DNA of 5,836 bases, taken from positions 1-5,836 of the forward strand of contig JBEILF010000164.1 of NCBI GenBank assembly GCA_040379385.1. The letters are read 5' to 3'. The notes beneath the pieces were generated by a model. That model did not search any database, had not been told where the DNA came from, and saw only the letters and a program-made list of their open reading frames with translations. Of this stretch, positions 4,947-5,836 are shown piece after piece. The position numbers were made by a program, and so were the translations under genes. This DNA is from UKL13-2 sp040379385. Lineage in GTDB: Bacteria > Pseudomonadota > Gammaproteobacteria > Burkholderiales > Usitatibacteraceae. How positions within the stretch are numbered: the first letter of the stretch is position 1; each line of letters begins with the position of its first letter.

Positions 4947-5822
4947 ATGTTTTTAATCCAACGTTACCTGGTTTTGATGCTAGTTACCGGATCGCTCTTG
5001 CTGTTTGCCTTGGCTTGGCACTTAGGCATAAACCTTGAAATTTCTGTGTTAGCGGCATCAGTGACAACGCTAGCGCTGGTGTGGTGGTTGGAGAGCAAGA
5101 TACCGTATCGCAAGCAGTGGAACAAAAACCACGGTGATTTGGCCACAGACATTGCAAGCGCTGGCGTATTGATTGCCATCATCGACCCACTAATCAAGGC
5201 CATAGCGCCGTTGGCTTTGGTGGCGCTTTATGTGGCTTTTTCCACAAAGCCGTTCGTTATTGAATCGCCGCTTTGGCTCCAAGTGGCCTTGGTTCTATTG
5301 CTGGTTGAGTTTGGAAAATATTGGGCGCATCGCCTCCATCACACCTTAGCCCCGCTGTGGTGGCTGCACGCCATGCACCACAGCAGCGAGCGTTTGTACT
5401 TTATCAACGGCTTGCGGTTTCACCCACTGAATTACGTGGCTAATTTTGCGCTTGCTGTATTGCCGGTGATGTTGATGGGTTTCTCACCGGAGGCCATTTT
5501 GGGCTACCTTGCCATTACCCAGCCTGTTGTGTTACTTCAGCATGCCAACATTGATCTTCGGCATGGTGTATTGAACAAAATATTCAGCACGCCCGAGGTG
5601 CATCGCTGGCACCATTCCACCACCCCTGATGAAGCCAACCGAAATTTTGGCAATGCGCTGCTCATTTGGGATCATGTGTTTGGCACGTTCAAGAGCGAAG
5701 CTGGCTTTGATGAAAGCAAGGCAATTGGCTTGTTTTCGTCGTCGAAGGCGCACTACCCTTCAACGAGCTCTTACCTTGCTCAGTTGTTCTCCATGTTCCG
5801 GCCACCATGCTGCCGTGCATAA
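4947..5822 (+). CDS. Fatty acid hydroxylase / sterol desaturase family membrane protein
   Basis: This 291-residue integral membrane protein has the histidine-box pattern of the fatty acid hydroxylase superfamily, whose members use a di-iron centre and O2 to hydroxylate or desaturate lipids. The boxes are H128-RLH-H132, H141-AMHH-145 and H219-RWHH-223. Further candidate ligands are H159 (RFHP), H199 (QHAN) and H243 (WDHVFGTF). Hydrophobic stretches at about 7-26, 32-48, 70-98, 109-121, 163-178 and 181-198 put it in the inner membrane, with the boxes on the cytoplasmic side by family precedent. Length and domain order are normal, and it looks intact, ending at TAA 14 bases before the window edge. 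It stands alone after the repeat island. The substrate (fatty acyl chain, sterol-like lipid, carotenoid or ornithine lipid) cannot be told from the sequence. Confidence 0.9.
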   Translation: MFLIQRYLVLMLVTGSLLLFALAWHLGINLEISVLAASVTTLALVWWLESKIPYRKQWNKNHGDLATDIASAGVLIAIIDPLIKAIAPLALVALYVAFSTKPFVIESPLWLQVALVLLLVEFGKYWAHRLHHTLAPLWWLHAMHHSSERLYFINGLRFHPLNYVANFALAVLPVMLMGFSPEAILGYLAITQPVVLLQHANIDLRHGVLNKIFSTPEVHRWHHSTTPDEANRNFGNALLIWDHVFGTFKSEAGFDESKAIGLFSSSKAHYPSTSSYLAQLFSMFRPPCCRA

Positions 5823-5836
5823 CCTTTCGCTCGAGC

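Overview
This window looks like a piece of a proteobacterial chromosome, most likely beta- or gammaproteobacterial. The reasons are the very close match of the first gene to proteobacterial glutaryl-CoA dehydrogenases, the Shine-Dalgarno style starts, the moderately high GC of the coding regions, and palindromic intergenic repeats of the kind that translate as 'VPAQAGIQ' in many proteobacteria. No species can be named from the sequence alone.

Layout. (1) 47-1240, minus strand: a complete glutaryl-CoA dehydrogenase gene (gcdH). (2) 1241-1477: a divergent control region with a good sigma70-like promoter facing right, a perfect 12-bp palindrome over its predicted start point, and an 11-bp inverted repeat nearer gcdH. 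(3) 1478-3243, plus strand: a two-gene unit with a 4-base ATGA overlap. It encodes the large and small subunits of an aconitase-superfamily hydro-lyase of the short, archaeal-type LeuC/LeuD architecture; the iron-sulfur ligands are intact, but the substrate is not evident and the small subunit departs from the LeuD consensus. (4) 3244-3489: a 246-bp non-coding element with 17-bp perfect terminal inverted repeats and a CTAA target duplication, a MITE-like insertion exactly at the small-subunit stop codon. (5) 3494-4442: a decayed region. After about 330 bases with nothing recognisable come a C-terminal-side fragment of a cysteine-desulfurase-like class V aminotransferase and, abutting it, an N-terminal fragment of an IS5-like transposase, both on the minus strand and both broken. 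(6) 4427-4737: a repeat island with two palindromic repeats between two identical 16-bp direct repeats. (7) 4947-5822, plus strand: a complete membrane-bound di-iron fatty acid hydroxylase/sterol desaturase family protein with its own strong ribosome binding site.

Functionally, the left half is metabolic. GcdH takes glutaryl-CoA (from lysine, tryptophan or aromatic-acid breakdown) to crotonyl-CoA. The divergent hydro-lyase probably isomerises or dehydrates a branched or substituted malate-type acid. Shared control through the common intergenic region is plausible but not shown. The middle is an accessory graveyard of mobile-element pieces, and the right-hand hydroxylase appears to be an independent lipid-modifying gene. 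No CRISPR array, tRNA or rRNA was seen. The observations most worth checking are the MITE-like element whose duplicated target supplies a stop codon, and the hydro-lyase pair of unassigned substrate with its palindromic operator candidate.
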